Part shown: positions 35,735 to 44,783 of the stretch, in pieces
Layout: the number at the start of each line of letters is the position of its first letter
Position numbering within the stretch: the first letter of the stretch is position 1
DNA from: Candidatus Coprenecus pullicola
Lineage (GTDB): Bacteria; Bacteroidota; Bacteroidia; Bacteroidales; UBA932
DNA: 62,907 nucleotides
Reading direction: 5' to 3'
NCBI GenBank assembly: GCA_018711925.1
Contig: DVHR01000087.1
Coordinates: forward strand, 1 to 62,907
Made by a program: the position numbers and the translations under genes
The notes under the pieces: model-generated
The model's database searches: none
Seen by the model: only the letters and a program-made list of their open reading frames with translations
Told to the model about the DNA's origin: nothing

Positions 35735-37174
35735 ATGGAACGAATCAGGTCGTTATTTGAAAAATATTCAGGTGCCGCTGAATACAATATCTGTCCGCTG
35801 CCGTCATCAGGAGGCAACCGGCAGTATTTCAGGATTACATGGAGCGGAGGCAGCTGCATTGCCGCCATAGGCACCACTAAGGAGGAGAATGCCGCATTTC
35901 TGTATATGGCCCGGCACTTCGGAAAACTGGGACTGCCGGTGCCCGGAATACTGGCCGTGAGTGACGACGGCATGACTTATCTGCAGGAGGATCTGGGCAG
36001 TACTACCCTTTTCGACGCAGTGGCGGCAGGCCGGAGAAGCGGAGAATACTCCGGGGATGAGCGGAGGCTTCTGCGCATGGCGGTGGAGACCCTGCCGGCA
36101 TTCCAGTACGCCGGAGCTTCGGGGATGGACTTCTCCAAATGCTTTCCGGTACAGTATTTCGACCGCACCTCGATAATGTTCGACCTCAATTATTTCAAAT
36201 ACTGCTTCTTGAAGCCTTCCGGTGTGGAGTTCAGCGAGACCGACCTGGAAGAGGATTTCAACCGTCTGTGCGACAGGCTGCTGACGTGCGACAGCGGGCA
36301 TTTCATGTACCGGGATTTCCAAAGCCGCAACATCATGGTGCCGGAGAACGGCGAACTGCGGTTCATCGACTTTCAGGGCGGCCGCATGGGACCGGTACAT
36401 TATGACCTGGCCTCTTTCATCTGGCAGGCCAGGGCCCGCTACTCCCCACAGCTCAAAGAGGAACTGACCGAAGCCTATCTCGAGGCGCAGTCGCACTATG
36501 CGGTGGTGCGCCGGAAGGATTTCCTGACCGACCTGAGACAGTTTGTCCTTTTCCGGACCCTGCAGGTCCTGGGTGCATACGGACTCCGCGGACTGTTCGA
36601 GCGTAAGCCGCATTTTCTCAAGAGCATCCCCTACGCCATGGACAACCTGCAGGAGATTTTTGCCTCCGGCACTTTCCCGGAATATCCCTGCCTTTGCCGG
36701 ATTCTTGAAGACCTGATTCCGCTCTACGGACACCGGGAGCAGAGAGGGGACGGGAAGCTGCTGGTTCGGATTTTCAGTTTTTCCTATAAAAAGGGCATAC
36801 CCGAAGACGAAAGCGGAAACGGAGGAGGCTACGTCTTTGACTGCCGTGGGGTTCCCAATCCGGGCAGGCTGCCCGAGTACCGCGGGATGACGGGGCTGGA
36901 CGCTCCTGTTGTTGATTTTCTGAAGGAGTACCCGGAGACTGAGGAGTTTGCACGGCACACGGCCGCCCTTGCCGACATGCATGTGGACAACTATCTGGAA
37001 CGGGGATTCACGGACCTGATGTTCTCCTTCGGATGCACGGGAGGCCGGCACCGCTCGGTATATTTCGCAGAAAGGCTCGCGGACCATCTTGAAGAAAGAT
37101 ACGGAAACACAGGAAAACTTCATGCGGTACTCATTCACCGCGAGCAGAATCTGGAAAGGGAGGTGATACGATGA
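35735..37174 (+). CDS. AmgK-like sugar kinase fused to a RapZ C-terminal domain
   Basis: A two-domain protein of 479 residues. Residues 1-330 form an aminoglycoside-phosphotransferase-fold kinase: catalytic motif MYRDFQSRNIMVPENG and metal motif LRFIDFQGGRMGPVHYDLAS, as in AmgK, which phosphorylates MurNAc/GlcNAc at C1. Residues 345-475 match the C-terminal domain of RapZ: FSYKKGIPEDES, YVFDCRGVPNPG, YRGMTGLDAPVVDFL and FSFGCTGGRHRSVYFAERLA. In enterobacteria that domain binds glucosamine-6-phosphate and a small RNA. Its stop overlaps the start of murU (ATGA), which supports a role in peptidoglycan sugar salvage. The sensing role of the RapZ part is inference. Confidence 0.85.
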   Translation: MERIRSLFEKYSGAAEYNICPLPSSGGNRQYFRITWSGGSCIAAIGTTKEENAAFLYMARHFGKLGLPVPGILAVSDDGMTYLQEDLGSTTLFDAVAAGRRSGEYSGDERRLLRMAVETLPAFQYAGASGMDFSKCFPVQYFDRTSIMFDLNYFKYCFLKPSGVEFSETDLEEDFNRLCDRLLTCDSGHFMYRDFQSRNIMVPENGELRFIDFQGGRMGPVHYDLASFIWQARARYSPQLKEELTEAYLEAQSHYAVVRRKDFLTDLRQFVLFRTLQVLGAYGLRGLFERKPHFLKSIPYAMDNLQEIFASGTFPEYPCLCRILEDLIPLYGHREQRGDGKLLVRIFSFSYKKGIPEDESGNGGGYVFDCRGVPNPGRLPEYRGMTGLDAPVVDFLKEYPETEEFARHTAALADMHVDNYLERGFTDLMFSFGCTGGRHRSVYFAERLADHLEERYGNTGKLHAVLIHREQNLEREVIR

Positions 37175-37950
37175 ATGCCGGCTCACCCGCTCCGCAGACC
37201 GCCATGATACTTGCGGCAGGACTTGGCACACGGCTCAGGCCTATGACAGACAGGATGCCCAAGGCCCTGGTACCGTTCGAAGGAGTACCCATGATACAGA
37301 GACTGATGCTGAGACTGCGGGATGCCGGATTCACCCGCGTGATAATCAACGTCCATCATTTTGCGGACATGCTGGAGGAGTTCGTCCGCTCGCACGGAGG
37401 ATTCGGAATGGAAGTGACTTTCTCAGACGAGCGGGACCTGCTGCGCGACACCGGAGGAGGCATACGCCATGCCGTGATGTCCGGCCTGATTGGAGATGTG
37501 CCGGTGCTGGTACACAACGTGGACATCATCACCTCCGGGATTGATCCCGGCTGTTTTTTCAGGGAAGCCACCGGCTGCAACCGGCCCTTTCCGCTGCATC
37601 CTGGGGAAATCCCGGCGGCGACCCTACTCGTAAGCGACCGCAATTCATCGCGTTACCTGCTGACTGACACGGAAGGGATGCTCAAGGGATGGGTATATCC
37701 GGCCAAAGGCGCCATCAAGGGAATCGGAAGCGCCGCCTCGACACCGACGGAATGCGACCTCACACGCGCGGCTTTCAGCGGCATCCACGTACTTACCCCT
37801 GCCGCCATGCAGCTGCTCCGCTCGTGGCCCGAGACATTTTCCATCATCGACTTCTACCTGACCATAGCCACCACCCACCCCGTCCGATGCGTGAAAGCCC
37901 CTGCCGGAGCCGTCATCACCGACATAGGCAAGTTGTCCGAACTCCGGTAA
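37171..37950 (+). CDS. murU: MurNAc-1-phosphate uridylyltransferase-like nucleotidyltransferase
   Basis: A 259-residue nucleotidyltransferase. MILAAGLGTRLRPMTDRMPK is the nucleotide-binding signature, followed by ALVPFEGVPMIQRLMLRLRD, INVHHFADML and LLRDTGGGIRHAV, the pattern of MurU. MurU makes UDP-MurNAc from MurNAc-1-phosphate and thereby bypasses de novo UDP-MurNAc synthesis. Its start overlaps the kinase gene (ATGA), giving the AmgK-MurU pair. Other sugar-1-phosphates are possible substrates, but the neighbour makes MurU the best reading. Convergent with the DUF4491 gene, three bases apart. Confidence 0.85.
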   Translation: MNAGSPAPQTAMILAAGLGTRLRPMTDRMPKALVPFEGVPMIQRLMLRLRDAGFTRVIINVHHFADMLEEFVRSHGGFGMEVTFSDERDLLRDTGGGIRHAVMSGLIGDVPVLVHNVDIITSGIDPGCFFREATGCNRPFPLHPGEIPAATLLVSDRNSSRYLLTDTEGMLKGWVYPAKGAIKGIGSAASTPTECDLTRAAFSGIHVLTPAAMQLLRSWPETFSIIDFYLTIATTHPVRCVKAPAGAVITDIGKLSELR

Positions 37951-37953
37951 ATT

Positions 37954-38241
37954 CTATCGTTTCCGCTTCGGATTGCGGGGGAACCAGCCCTTATCCACCC
38001 TTTTCTCCTGTTCATACAGCTCCAGAATAGACCAGAAACAGGAAAAAGCCGTTACCCCCATGAGAGTGGACACGATAATATTCCCGATAAACAGCGAACC
38101 GGCAGCGGCAGCCAGACCCGCCAACAGGAAGACCCACCAGCAACGCTTGCCGAAATAATATTCAGACTTTATGACTATCGGATGAAACAGTCCGATAATC
38201 AGGAAGGTTGAAACACCTATTACTATTCCCATGTAGTTCAT
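37954..38241 (-). CDS. DUF4491 small membrane protein
   Basis: A 95-residue membrane protein with three hydrophobic helices: MGIVIGVSTFLIIGLFHP, WWVFLLAGLAAAAGSLFIG and IIVSTLMGVTAFSCFWSILE. The short motif HPIVIKSEYYFG and the basic tail are typical of DUF4491 of Bacteroidota; function unknown. I choose ATG 38241; farther in-frame starts (38271, 38340) would run into the permease gene. It follows that gene on the same strand. Confidence 0.8.
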   Translation of the reverse strand: MNYMGIVIGVSTFLIIGLFHPIVIKSEYYFGKRCWWVFLLAGLAAAAGSLFIGNIIVSTLMGVTAFSCFWSILELYEQEKRVDKGWFPRNPKRKR

Positions 38242-38281
38242 GGAGACAAAGGTAAGCAAAATCCCCGGCATCCGGACTGAC

Positions 38282-39529
38282 TCAGCTGACTTTAATCGTC
38301 CTATCCGGTGATACACGGGCAACAAACAGAGAGGGGACAATCATTATAAGAAGCATCAGTATAAAAGCCGACGCGTCCACCAGCAGTATATGCACAGGAT
38401 TCAGTTCCACTGGAATAAAATCGACAAAATAATTCACAGGGTTAAGCCTGAACGGCTTGAGCCATTTCTGGACGGCCAGCAGCACCAGAGCCACTGCATT
38501 ACCCCATACCATACCCCTGAGCACTATCGCGCCCCCTCTGTATATAAACACCTTGCAGATACTGACCGTCCTCATGCCCAGGGACTTCAGCAGACCTATC
38601 ATGGAAATGCGCTCAAAAAGGATAATCAGCAGGCTTGATATCATATTGAATCCGGCCACGGCCATCATCAGAATCATTACGACCAACACATTGAGGTCAA
38701 GTAACGCCAGCCAGTCGAAGAGCCCCGGATAGATCTCGCTGATCTGCCGCACGACTACCGGCGCGTCCAGCGGCTGGTCCTCGGTCATGATTATCTCCCC
38801 TACCGCATCGTACACCTCGGCCCTCCGGCGTGCGGCCGCCTTGCCTCCGTCACCGCCCAGGGATATCTCCAGGCACGAGACATCATGCTCGTCCCAGCCG
38901 TTAAGCCTGCGTACCTGACGGATATCCATCAAGGCAAGCCTTTCGTCCATATCCTCCAGCTGAATGTCGTACAGTCCCGCGATGACCAACTTTCTCACCC
39001 TCACCTGCTCACCTATGAAATATACTGCAATCCTGTCTCCGACTCCGCAACCCAGCATCACCGCCAGTCTCTTGGATATCAGCACCTGGTCGCTCATGCG
39101 CTCTCCCGAGAAATCAGGCAGTGCTCCGTCAGTAAGAAAATCCGCGAAAAAATCCAGCGAATAAGTAGAGTCCACCCCTTTGAACATAACTCCGTGTACG
39201 TCACTTCCCTCCTTTATCATACCTGGCTTGTATGCCGTCTCATTCACCGACTCAACTCCCGGAATCCGCTTTATATCCGGAAGATAGGACATATCAGCCT
39301 GGAGCGGATACACGTCGTTCATATAGTCCATCCCTGGAACCGTCATCAGAATCTCTCCTGTGAAACCCGCGGCCCGCTTGCCTATCTCCTTCTTGAAGCC
39401 GCCCGATATCGCTACAGCCGCCAGTATCACGGCTATACTTATGGCCACGGACACACAGGCTATCCCGTTACTGGTCGAGCTCAGTCCGCTGCCATTTATT
39501 TTTTTAGCGATAAATAAATTTAAATTCAT
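38282..39529 (-). CDS. LolC/LolE-type ABC transporter permease
   Basis: A 415-residue membrane protein of the FtsX/MacB permease group. Its first helix (IACVSVAISIAVILAAVAIS) is followed by a periplasmic domain of about 220 residues and three helices: LDLNVLVVMILMMAVAGF, IVLRGMVWGNAVALVLLA and ILLVDASAFILMLLIMIVP. The topology fits LolC/E, which extract lipoproteins from the inner membrane for LolA. No LolD ATPase gene is adjacent, so the ATPase must be elsewhere. The ATG overlaps the -7 box of the divergent tRNA-Gly promoter. Confidence 0.85.
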   Translation of the reverse strand: MNLNLFIAKKINGSGLSSTSNGIACVSVAISIAVILAAVAISGGFKKEIGKRAAGFTGEILMTVPGMDYMNDVYPLQADMSYLPDIKRIPGVESVNETAYKPGMIKEGSDVHGVMFKGVDSTYSLDFFADFLTDGALPDFSGERMSDQVLISKRLAVMLGCGVGDRIAVYFIGEQVRVRKLVIAGLYDIQLEDMDERLALMDIRQVRRLNGWDEHDVSCLEISLGGDGGKAAARRRAEVYDAVGEIIMTEDQPLDAPVVVRQISEIYPGLFDWLALLDLNVLVVMILMMAVAGFNMISSLLIILFERISMIGLLKSLGMRTVSICKVFIYRGGAIVLRGMVWGNAVALVLLAVQKWLKPFRLNPVNYFVDFIPVELNPVHILLVDASAFILMLLIMIVPSLFVARVSPDRTIKVS

Positions 39530-39536
39530 ATATTTG
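39529..39536 (+). promoter_or_regulatory. -7 promoter element for tRNA-Gly
   Basis: TATATTTG followed by CAG begins on the first base of the divergent permease start codon. The expected transcript start is near 39542, about 46 bases before the tRNA. Confidence 0.5.
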
Positions 39537-39587
39537 CAGTCCGAACCGCAAACAGCAGTTCCAATACCGCAAAGGTAAACATTTTTC

Positions 39588-39660
39588 GCGGAAATAGCTC
39601 AGTTGGTAGAGCGTCGGCTTCCCAAGCCGAAGGTCGCGGGTTCGAACCCCGTTTTCCGCT
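39588..39660 (+). tRNA. tRNA-Gly, anticodon CCC
   Basis: GCGGAAA (39588-39594) pairs with TTTTCCGC-type 3' arm (39652-39659). The D-arm GCTC/GAGC, anticodon stem TCGGC/GCCGA with loop TTCCCAA (anticodon CCC, Gly GGG) and T-arm GCGGG/CCCCG-like arm with TTCGAAC are present. CCA is not encoded; discriminator T at 39660. Confidence 0.95.
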
Positions 39661-39669
39661 CTCTTCACC

Positions 39670-39828
39670 ATGGCAGACAACTATCTGGAAAGACGGTATG
39701 ACGAATACCTTGAGCGCAAGGCAGCGGCTGAGAAGGCCAAACGCAAAGCATGGAAAAAACGGTTGGACGCATACAGAAAACGGCTGGCAGACAAAAACAG
39801 CACAGCCGTTGTTCCTGAAAAAGATTGA
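39670..39828 (+). CDS. conserved small basic protein (52 residues)
   Basis: ATG 39670 to TGA 39828 codes for MADNYLERRYDEYLERKAAA followed by a Lys/Arg-rich helix and a short tail. Small proteins with the same MADNYLE(K/R)-type start and charged single helix are common in Bacteroidota, where they are often labelled dehydrogenase without support. No function is known. The start is ten bases after tRNA-Gly, so it may share that transcript. Its length and clear helix pattern argue for a real gene. Confidence 0.65.
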   Translation: MADNYLERRYDEYLERKAAAEKAKRKAWKKRLDAYRKRLADKNSTAVVPEKD

Positions 39829-39833
39829 CCCGT

Positions 39834-41018
39834 TTACTTCTTGAGGCGGGCCAGCATCAACACGTCATTGTCCGTATCCTGCAGTTCCGAAAGTATGGCT
39901 CTGACCTGTTCCGCAGAAGCTTCCGGCAGCAATCCCTGTTCCAGGGCCCTCTGCCCTATCTCCTTGAACTCGACAGCACTGACAGCCTGCACAAGATATC
40001 CGTTCTGGAAAGAAAACTGCTCCGTATTGATTCCCAGAAAGTCATTCCTCGCTACTGTCGGATATTTTACAGACTTACCGCTATTCAGATCCGTAACAAT
40101 ACAGGCCACCGGGAAACCGACCGTGACATTGGGGATTACCTCCTTGTCCTCGGTCAGATTTGAAAAGACTTTTCCGGGCAGCAGGACATCGTACATGCCC
40201 ATTCCGCTCTTCAATGTCCGTTTATTGACATTGTACACGGGCTGAAGCCTGCCCTCCCGCACAAGATACAGAGTATCCGGCCTGTCTCCCTGATATCTGA
40301 AAGTGACATCCAGCATCCCCTCTATATTGTACTCCGAAGAGACCAATGTATTGCCGGGCTTCAGTGAGCACTCCCGGCCTGTCTCCGGTATCTCCCAGAG
40401 GATATTGCCCAGCACATCCTGACACCACACAATAGAGGGACAGGAGTCCTCCTGATACGGAACCGCAGCGACAGTCACTTTCCCGTCATTCACAATAAAA
40501 CTCCCCATTCCACCGGCATAGTCGTCCATCAGACTGTACGCCAACGGCACATTCCCTAAATATTTTCCGGAACGGATATCGTAAGTCTTGATATGGTTGC
40601 CGGCATCCATTATCCAGATCTTGCCTCCATCTTCATCCACATAGGTGCAGACGGACCTGAGATACTCTCCCGGACCGCGGCCGATGTGCCCCACGTTGCA
40701 TATAAAACGGCCGGTATGACGGTCAAACACACTGACCGGGAACTCGTTCATTCCCGATACAGACATGACATTCTTGACGAGATAGTTATCGGATATTATG
40801 ACCATTGCCTGAGCGAAAGCATCGAGGGTATCGCTGTCCAGCGCGATGAACTCCGGCGCCTCCGCCAACGATGAGAATTTCAGGGTATCCCCCTCCTTCA
40901 CTTTTGAATAATCAAATGTGACAAATGCGTTTTCCCTGCCTCCACCCGCACACGAGGACAACAGTGTCACTGTGACGGCAAGCAGGGAAATAACAACCAT
41001 GCAATATCTACTTTTCAT
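39834..41018 (-). CDS. 6-bladed beta-propeller lipoprotein
   Basis: A 394-residue lipoprotein: signal peptide with lipobox LLSSC and Cys about residue 23. The rest matches the 6-bladed beta-propeller family of Bacteroidota (NHL-like), with repeated blade motifs such as VFDRHTGRFICNVGHIGRGP and WIMDAGNHIKTYDIRSGKY. Members are often encoded near receptors or hydrolases, but here the gene stands alone. Ligand unknown. I start at 41018 (MKSRYCMVV), eight residues after the farthest ATG. Convergent with the 52-residue protein, five bases apart. Confidence 0.85.
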   Translation of the reverse strand: MKSRYCMVVISLLAVTVTLLSSCAGGGRENAFVTFDYSKVKEGDTLKFSSLAEAPEFIALDSDTLDAFAQAMVIISDNYLVKNVMSVSGMNEFPVSVFDRHTGRFICNVGHIGRGPGEYLRSVCTYVDEDGGKIWIMDAGNHIKTYDIRSGKYLGNVPLAYSLMDDYAGGMGSFIVNDGKVTVAAVPYQEDSCPSIVWCQDVLGNILWEIPETGRECSLKPGNTLVSSEYNIEGMLDVTFRYQGDRPDTLYLVREGRLQPVYNVNKRTLKSGMGMYDVLLPGKVFSNLTEDKEVIPNVTVGFPVACIVTDLNSGKSVKYPTVARNDFLGINTEQFSFQNGYLVQAVSAVEFKEIGQRALEQGLLPEASAEQVRAILSELQDTDNDVLMLARLKK

Positions 41019-41148
41019 ACAATTTATCCTTACAATATGCAAAGATACTCAACAGCAGGAAAGGGGACAAACAATCAACATAATTTGACCTGAGACACAT
41101 CTGCTCCATATCCTTGCACGGCACTGCCGCTGCATGCCGCCGCAGTCC

Positions 41149-42144
41149 CTACATCAGCATCACCACCGCCAGTGACGAGAGGGAGATGACGGCCCAGAGG
41201 GAGATGCCGAGCAGGAACGGGCGGACTCCTGTCTCCTTGACGCTCTGGAGGGAAAGGCCGCAGCCAATGAGGAAAAGTGTGGCTCCGAGAGCATGCTTTG
41301 CGCCTCCAGATATCGCTGCAGATACTTTCTCCGGGATTCCCAGGTAAGTGTTGGCCAGCATGGCGGCTATGAAGAGGAAGATGAACCAGGGAATGGAAAT
41401 CTTCTTACCCTTCTTCCTGAAAATGAATGTCGTGGCTATGGCCATGGGAATAATCCACAGGGCGCGTGTCAGCTTGACGGTAGTGGCAATCTGCAGGGCC
41501 TCCTCTCCATAGGCGGCACCTGCTCCCACCACGGAGCTGGTATCATGGATGGCAATGGCGGCCCAGGTTCCGAACTGCTCCTGGGAGAGTCCGATCAGAT
41601 GGCCTATCGCTGGGAAAATGAGCAGAGCCACGGCATTGAGCACAAAGACTGTAACCATCGACATAGTGGTCTCATTGTCGTCCGCGTCGATGATGGGTGC
41701 CACAGCGGCTATCGCGCTGCCTCCGCAGATGGCCGTACCGGAGGAGATGAGGTAGGAATTGTTCCGGGAAAGCCTGAACACCCGTCCGAGCAGGGTGCCG
41801 ATGAGCATCACCCCCACCACCGAGACTATCGTGAAGAGCATACCGTCCTTGCCGGACTCCACAGCCGAATAGAGATTCATGCCGAAACCGAGACCCACCA
41901 CCGAAGCCTGAAGCAGGTACTTCGAGACTTTCTTGGCAAATACGGGGAAAGGCGAGCCGAGGGTTACGGCCAAAGCTATTCCGGCCAGCAGGGCCACCGC
42001 CGTAGGCAGGAAGAAAGAAGCTACGAAAAGTGCGACAAAAAGTATCCGGGCTGCCCACTGGCGTGCCTGAAGAGTTCCGGTTGATACCTGCGCGGCCTGC
42101 ACAGCCGGCGTCACAGATGCTGAGGATGTTGATGTTGTTTTCAT
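41149..42144 (-). CDS. YeiH/UPF0324-type putative sulfate exporter
   Basis: A 331-residue inner-membrane protein with about ten hydrophobic helices. SYLISSGTAICGGSAIAAVAP is the family signature; HDTSSVVGAGAAYGEEALQ and ALGATLFLIGCGLSLQSVKE follow. The family is often named putative sulfate exporter, which has little experimental support. ATG 42144 (MKTTSTSSASV) is preferred over the codon at 42186. A palindromic LysR-type operator is 56 bases upstream, and a LysR-family gene lies next on the same strand, as with yeiH and yeiE in enterobacteria (there divergent). Confidence 0.88.
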   Translation of the reverse strand: MKTTSTSSASVTPAVQAAQVSTGTLQARQWAARILFVALFVASFFLPTAVALLAGIALAVTLGSPFPVFAKKVSKYLLQASVVGLGFGMNLYSAVESGKDGMLFTIVSVVGVMLIGTLLGRVFRLSRNNSYLISSGTAICGGSAIAAVAPIIDADDNETTMSMVTVFVLNAVALLIFPAIGHLIGLSQEQFGTWAAIAIHDTSSVVGAGAAYGEEALQIATTVKLTRALWIIPMAIATTFIFRKKGKKISIPWFIFLFIAAMLANTYLGIPEKVSAAISGGAKHALGATLFLIGCGLSLQSVKETGVRPFLLGISLWAVISLSSLAVVMLM

Positions 42145-42190
42145 GCCGCAAAAGTACAATACCCGCTGTAAAACATCCCAACACACTTAC

Positions 42191-42214
42191 TTATACGGCA
42201 TAACCGATTGTTAT
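42191..42214 (-). promoter_or_regulatory. overlapping palindromes, candidate LysR-type operator of the yeiH-like gene
   Basis: ATAAC-N5-GTTAT (42200-42214) is a perfect inverted repeat with the T-N11-A form of LysR-family operators. It overlaps TTAT-N5-ATAA at 42191-42203. The pair lies about 50 bases before the transporter start. Binding by the neighbouring LysR protein is inference. Confidence 0.6.
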
Positions 42215-42416
42215 ACCCCTCCGCCCCACATTTTGCGAGAATTGCACGTCACTTTCCAAGGCTCTACAAATCAGCATATTACAAACAGACCTGCAATTTT
42301 CACTGCTCCAGAAGCGACCGAGAATTGCGCATAGATTTGCAGACATCTAACAATCAGACACTTGCAAACGAGCCTGCATTTCTCGTAAGTTAGGACAGCA
42401 CCACTCACTCAAGACA

Positions 42417-43313
42417 CTAACGCATAGAGGCCTCGCGCACGGCAAAGTGATGAAACCGCTCGTTCAGCCCGGAGAACTCGCCTGGACGGACGACTGTGGC
42501 GAACTCCCGGGGCATGTCCACTCCGTCGATGTCCACAATCCTCAACGCCCCGTCAGCCAGTTCGCGGCGCAGGGCTATCACCGAGACCACCGCCAGAGTA
42601 TCGCTGCTGCGGACAAATGCCTTGATGGCCTCCGTGCTGCTCAGCTCTATCACCACGTTCAGGTCCTCAGAGCCAATACCGCAGCCCCCGAGCACATTTT
42701 CCAGAATCTCGCGCGTACCCGATCCCTTCTCCCTCAACACCAGCGGCAACGACCTCAACTCCTGCGGCGTGACCGACTCTAAAGACGCATAGCGGCCATG
42801 GGTACCTGCCACTAATGCCAGCTCGTCCGCCATCAGCCGCTCATAATGCAGCCACGGCCGGCGCGAGGCATTTTCCACGAAACCGATGTCCACCGTCCCG
42901 TCCCTGAGCCATTGCTCCACATTCTCGCTGTTGCCCGAGAGCATGGACACCTCCACCCCGTCAGAACGTTCCATGAATGAGGCCAGTATCTCCGGCAGCA
43001 GGTACATCGCGATGGTCGTGCTGGCCCCTATCGCCAGCCTGCCCTGACCGGCCTGGGCCAGCAGGTCCATGTCGTAGTCCATTTTCTGGTACGCCGACAG
43101 CAGCCCCTCCGCATGCTGGAGCAGCAGCCGGCCGGCCTTGGTCAGCCCCACCCCGGAACTTCCCCGGAAGAACAGCGGCACCCCGAAGCGGGCCTCCAGT
43201 TCCCCGATATGGCGGCTGACCGCCGGCTGGGTGATATTCAGGGCTGCCGCGCACTTGGAAAAGCTTAGAGCCCTGGCGGCCGTTACAAATACTTTAAGGC
43301 GGAATTCATCCAT
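42417..43313 (-). CDS. LysR-family transcriptional regulator
   Basis: A 298-residue regulator. The N-terminal winged helix-turn-helix spans residues 1-60 (ARALSFSKCAAALNITQPAV with SRHIGELEARFG). The effector domain from about 90 has IAMYLLPEILASFM and LVLREKGSGTREILENVL, which is characteristic of the CysB/CbbR/YeiE-like branch. It lies 84 bases past the aldo/keto reductase stop, on the same strand, and before the YeiH-type gene, its probable target. It may also be reached by transcription from the ferredoxin operon. Confidence 0.9.
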   Translation of the reverse strand: MDEFRLKVFVTAARALSFSKCAAALNITQPAVSRHIGELEARFGVPLFFRGSSGVGLTKAGRLLLQHAEGLLSAYQKMDYDMDLLAQAGQGRLAIGASTTIAMYLLPEILASFMERSDGVEVSMLSGNSENVEQWLRDGTVDIGFVENASRRPWLHYERLMADELALVAGTHGRYASLESVTPQELRSLPLVLREKGSGTREILENVLGGCGIGSEDLNVVIELSSTEAIKAFVRSSDTLAVVSVIALRRELADGALRIVDIDGVDMPREFATVVRPGEFSGLNERFHHFAVREASMR

Positions 43314-43397
43314 GGTCTGTCTGCACTTTTGAAATTGCTACAGAACAAAGGTAGTGAATTCCGCCATAACCGCAAACCGGAATGCGGAGGATACCTT

Positions 43398-44777
43398 CTA
43401 CAGGGTATTCTGCCTAAGGCGCTCGACGTAAGCGTCGATTCTGTGCAGCTCTGCGGGGATGTCGATACGCTGGGGGCAATGGGGGCTGCACTGGCCGCAG
43501 CCGATGCAATGGGACGCCTGACGCAGCTTGGGGACGCTCCGGTCGTATCCCACGAGGTAGGCGCGGCGGGCCTTGCGGTACTCCGGGTCGGTGGAAGACT
43601 CGGGGATGTTGCCCTCATTGAGGCATTTGTTGTAATGCAGCAGTATCGCGGGAATGTCCAGACCGTAAGGGCACGGCATGCAGTACTTGCAGTCGTTGCA
43701 GGGGATAGTGTCGAACTGCATCATCCTCGTGGCGGTGTCCTGCAGGAACTGGAACTCCTCGTCAGTCAGGGGATTGAGGGGGCAATAGGTCCGGAGGTTG
43801 TCCTGCAGGTGCTCCATCCGGGTCATGCCGCTCAGGACGGTCAGCACTCCGGGGAAGCTGCCGGCGAAGCGGAATGCCCATGAGGCCACACTGCTCTGCG
43901 GGTCGCGCTCCTTGAGCTGGGCCACGATGTTGTCCGGCACGTTGGAGAGGCGGCCGCCCAAAAGCGGCTCCATGATGATGGCCGGTATCCTCCTTTCGGC
44001 CAGGGCATTGTAAAGATACTCGGCATCGGTGTTGCGGGGATTGATCTGCTTGGCGTATTTCCAGTCGAGGTAGTTGAGCTGGATCTGCACGAAATCCCAC
44101 TTGTAGACATCGTGCCGCTCCAAGAGCCAGTCGAAACACTTCACGTCCCCGTGGTAGGAAAAACCGAGGTTGCGGATGCGCCCGACCTTTCTCTCTTCCA
44201 TCAGGAAATCGATAATGCCGTTGTCGAAATAACGGGTCATCATCTCCTCCATGCCGCTTCCCATGCCTATGCCGTGGAGCAGGTAGTAGTCTAAATAGTC
44301 CACCTGCAGCTCCTTCATGGAGTTGTGGTACATGGCGATGGCTCCCTCACGGGTCCAGGTCGAGGGGGCGAAGTTTGACATCTTCGTGGCTATCAGATAT
44401 TTCTCCCTCGGATGACGGCTCAGGGCAATGCCCGTCGCACGCTCGGACGTACCCCGGCAGTAAGCAGGAGACGTATCGAAATAATTGACTCCGTGCTCTA
44501 TGGCAAAATCCACCAGGCGGTTGACCATCTCCTGGTCTATCTCCTCATTGCCCTCCCGGGCGCTCCTGCCCCCTACCGAGGGCCAGCGCATGCAGCCGTA
44601 GCCGAGCAGGGAGACCTTGTCGCCAGTAGTAGGATTGGTCCTGTACGTCATTCCACCGGACGGCACTGCCTGGCTCCCGGAGGCTGAACCGGCAGTCCTG
44701 CCGTCCCCACAAGCCGCCTGACCAAGGGACAAAGCTCCCGCCGCTCCCGCCGTTTTCAGAAACTCGCGGCGGGAAAT
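43398..44777 (-). CDS. Tat-type iron-sulfur aldo/keto reductase, probable non-ATG start
   Basis: An aldo/keto reductase domain (YDYYLLHGIG-like barrel strands; RNLGFSYHGDVKCFDWLLER) is followed by two 4Fe-4S motifs: CNDCKYCMPCPYG and CIGCGQCSPHCPQ. Substrate unknown. The open frame reaches upstream to the stop of the ferredoxin gene, and its first codons read ISRREFLKTAGAAGALSLG, a textbook twin-arginine signal ending near a Cys (GQAAC). There is no ATG, GTG or TTG before it: after TGA come CAA, CCG, ATT. I therefore place the start at ATT 44777. A TTG at 44732 would remove the signal peptide. Loss of an ATG, ATT initiation or stop readthrough are all possible. Confidence 0.8.
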   Translation of the reverse strand: MSRREFLKTAGAAGALSLGQAACGDGRTAGSASGSQAVPSGGMTYRTNPTTGDKVSLLGYGCMRWPSVGGRSAREGNEEIDQEMVNRLVDFAIEHGVNYFDTSPAYCRGTSERATGIALSRHPREKYLIATKMSNFAPSTWTREGAIAMYHNSMKELQVDYLDYYLLHGIGMGSGMEEMMTRYFDNGIIDFLMEERKVGRIRNLGFSYHGDVKCFDWLLERHDVYKWDFVQIQLNYLDWKYAKQINPRNTDAEYLYNALAERRIPAIIMEPLLGGRLSNVPDNIVAQLKERDPQSSVASWAFRFAGSFPGVLTVLSGMTRMEHLQDNLRTYCPLNPLTDEEFQFLQDTATRMMQFDTIPCNDCKYCMPCPYGLDIPAILLHYNKCLNEGNIPESSTDPEYRKARRAYLVGYDRSVPKLRQASHCIGCGQCSPHCPQRIDIPAELHRIDAYVERLRQNTL

Positions 44778-44783
44778 CGGTTG

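Noticed and set aside
35807..37231. 474-residue minus-strand open frame opposite the AmgK-RapZ gene
   Set aside because: The plus-strand frame has clear kinase and RapZ motifs; this is its shadow.
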